Of a DNA stretch of 58,859 bases, positions 58,525 through 58,859 are shown one piece after another; position 1 is the first letter of the stretch; the number at the start of each line of letters is the position of its first letter. The position numbers were made by a program, and so were the translations under genes. The notes below the pieces were generated by a model. The model was not told the origin of the DNA. It worked only from the letters and a program-made list of their open reading frames with translations, and did not search any database. The stretch is from GWE2-51-13 sp041736705 (GTDB taxonomy: Bacteria > Bacillota_I > Bacilli_A > Erysipelotrichales > Erysipelotrichaceae): assembly GCA_041736705.1 (NCBI GenBank), contig JBGSTC010000014.1:1-58859 (forward strand), given 5' to 3'.

Positions 58525-58859
58525 GTTCCCTTAAAACGGACAGAGTAGAAAAGCACTATTGAAGAGCTAGTTTCCTGAAAACCATCGGGGCTAGCTCTTT
58601 TGTTTGTTTTTGGCGTCTACGATTATTATAGTGATCAACGTAGTTGGATACAAGTTCTTTCGCACGAGTACGAGTCAAACGACGATGAAGATAGATACAT
58701 TCGCATTTGAGAAGACTAAACCAGGATTCGATGGGGACGTTGTCTGCACAGCTGCCTTGAGCGGAGACGCTATGAAGGATTGAATGCTCCTGAAAGAACG
58801 CACTATAGTCTCTGGAAGTAAACTGCGAACCTTGATCCGAATGAAGGATCAGACCTTCG
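58524..58859 (-). mobile_element. IS3-family element, right-edge part
   Basis: The probable outer end TGTTCCCTTAAAACGGACAG begins at 58524 and has the TG start usual in IS3 elements. The element continues past the window, so the second end and target duplication cannot be seen. It differs from the IS at 41476-42763 in both end and transposase sequence. Confidence 0.8.
58556..58859 (-). CDS. IS3-family transposase OrfB, C-terminal part
   Basis: About 101 residues to TAG 58556, running off the window. Second catalytic Asp in LILHSDQGSQFTS, catalytic Glu in CADNVPIESWFSLLK, and the end HYNNRRRQKQTKELAPMVF, all typical of the IS3 integrase core. The first Asp would lie outside the window. No break is seen in the visible part. 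Confidence 0.92.
   Translation of the reverse strand, partial: EGLILHSDQGSQFTSRDYSAFFQEHSILHSVSAQGSCADNVPIESWFSLLKCECIYLHRRLTRTRAKELVSNYVDHYNNRRRQKQTKELAPMVFRKLALQ

Noticed and set aside
1..58859. Use of TGA as Trp codon (mycoplasma code), suggested by Mollicutes-like gene content
   Set aside because: Many genes end in TGA at the expected length and conserved Trp positions are TGG.
1..58859. tRNA, rRNA, CRISPR arrays, phage modules or restriction systems
   Set aside because: None recognised on reading both strands; the only mobile DNA is the two IS3-family elements and one doubtful relic.

Overview
The window looks like chromosome of a low-to-medium GC (by eye close to 50 %) anaerobic, fermentative member of the Bacillota or a Mollicutes-related lineage. 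This rests on AGGAGG-type ribosome binding sites, CIRCE and cre elements, Lac-family PTS permeases, a GlpP-like protein, a CpsB/CpsC/CpsD tyrosine-phosphorylation module and glycyl-radical fermentation. TGA is used as a stop and Trp is TGG, so the mycoplasma code is not used. No rRNA, tRNA or CRISPR array was seen. I cannot name the genus.

Layout. 1-5 kb: N-terminus of a secreted protein whose promoter spacer carries a C9 tract, then YCII/nagB, a Gfo/Idh oxidoreductase and a CBS/DRTGG Mn pyrophosphatase. 5-9 kb: flavodoxin/metallo-hydrolase pair, MazG-like protein and a YtrA-type GntR/ABC operon with its operator. 9-12 kb: 2-hydroxyacid dehydrogenase, NuoE-like protein and a monomeric [FeFe]-hydrogenase. 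12-19 kb: a short KdpD-like kinase with KdpE-like regulator, then a six-gene Trk potassium operon with an unannotated 44-residue membrane peptide. 19-22 kb: SNase lipoprotein, LysR regulator and a split ChrA transporter. 22-28 kb: pfkB kinase, pflB/pflA and a PTS EIIC. 28-31 kb: three tandem paralogous GntR/UTRA regulators. 31-41 kb: EFR1 protein, UppP, a lipoprotein serpin, a beta-glucoside locus (GH1, RpiR, EIIC, GH4, HAD) and a GntR ligand domain without a DNA-binding domain. 41-43 kb: CIRCE-controlled Hsp20 and a complete IS3-family element with a 3-bp target duplication. 43-48 kb: operon with response regulator, histidine kinase, a kinase-like protein lacking the catalytic residues, and GlpP. 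48-58.5 kb: HerA-like ATPase, CpsB/C/D, lipoprotein, ferritin, radical SAM protein, amino-acid racemase and AEC transporter, RpiR, two DJ-1 paralogues. A second IS3-family element enters at the right edge.

How the parts fit. Several fermentation and sugar genes (pflB, hydrogenase, EIIC, GH4, the FCD protein) have sequences matching the CcpA cre consensus in 13 or 14 of 14 positions, and pflB also has a perfect 14-bp palindrome resembling a Bacillus Fnr site. The picture is of a carbon- and redox-controlled fermenter of beta-glucosides that makes formate and hydrogen. The PTS permeases have no EIIA or EIIB here, and the KdpDE-like pair has no kdpFABC here, so partners must lie elsewhere or differ.

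The most unusual observations are the homopolymer in the promoter of the secreted protein at the left edge, the GntR triplet, the TrkH-coupled micropeptide, the catalytically degenerate kinase paired with an intact one, and the HTH-less FCD protein.
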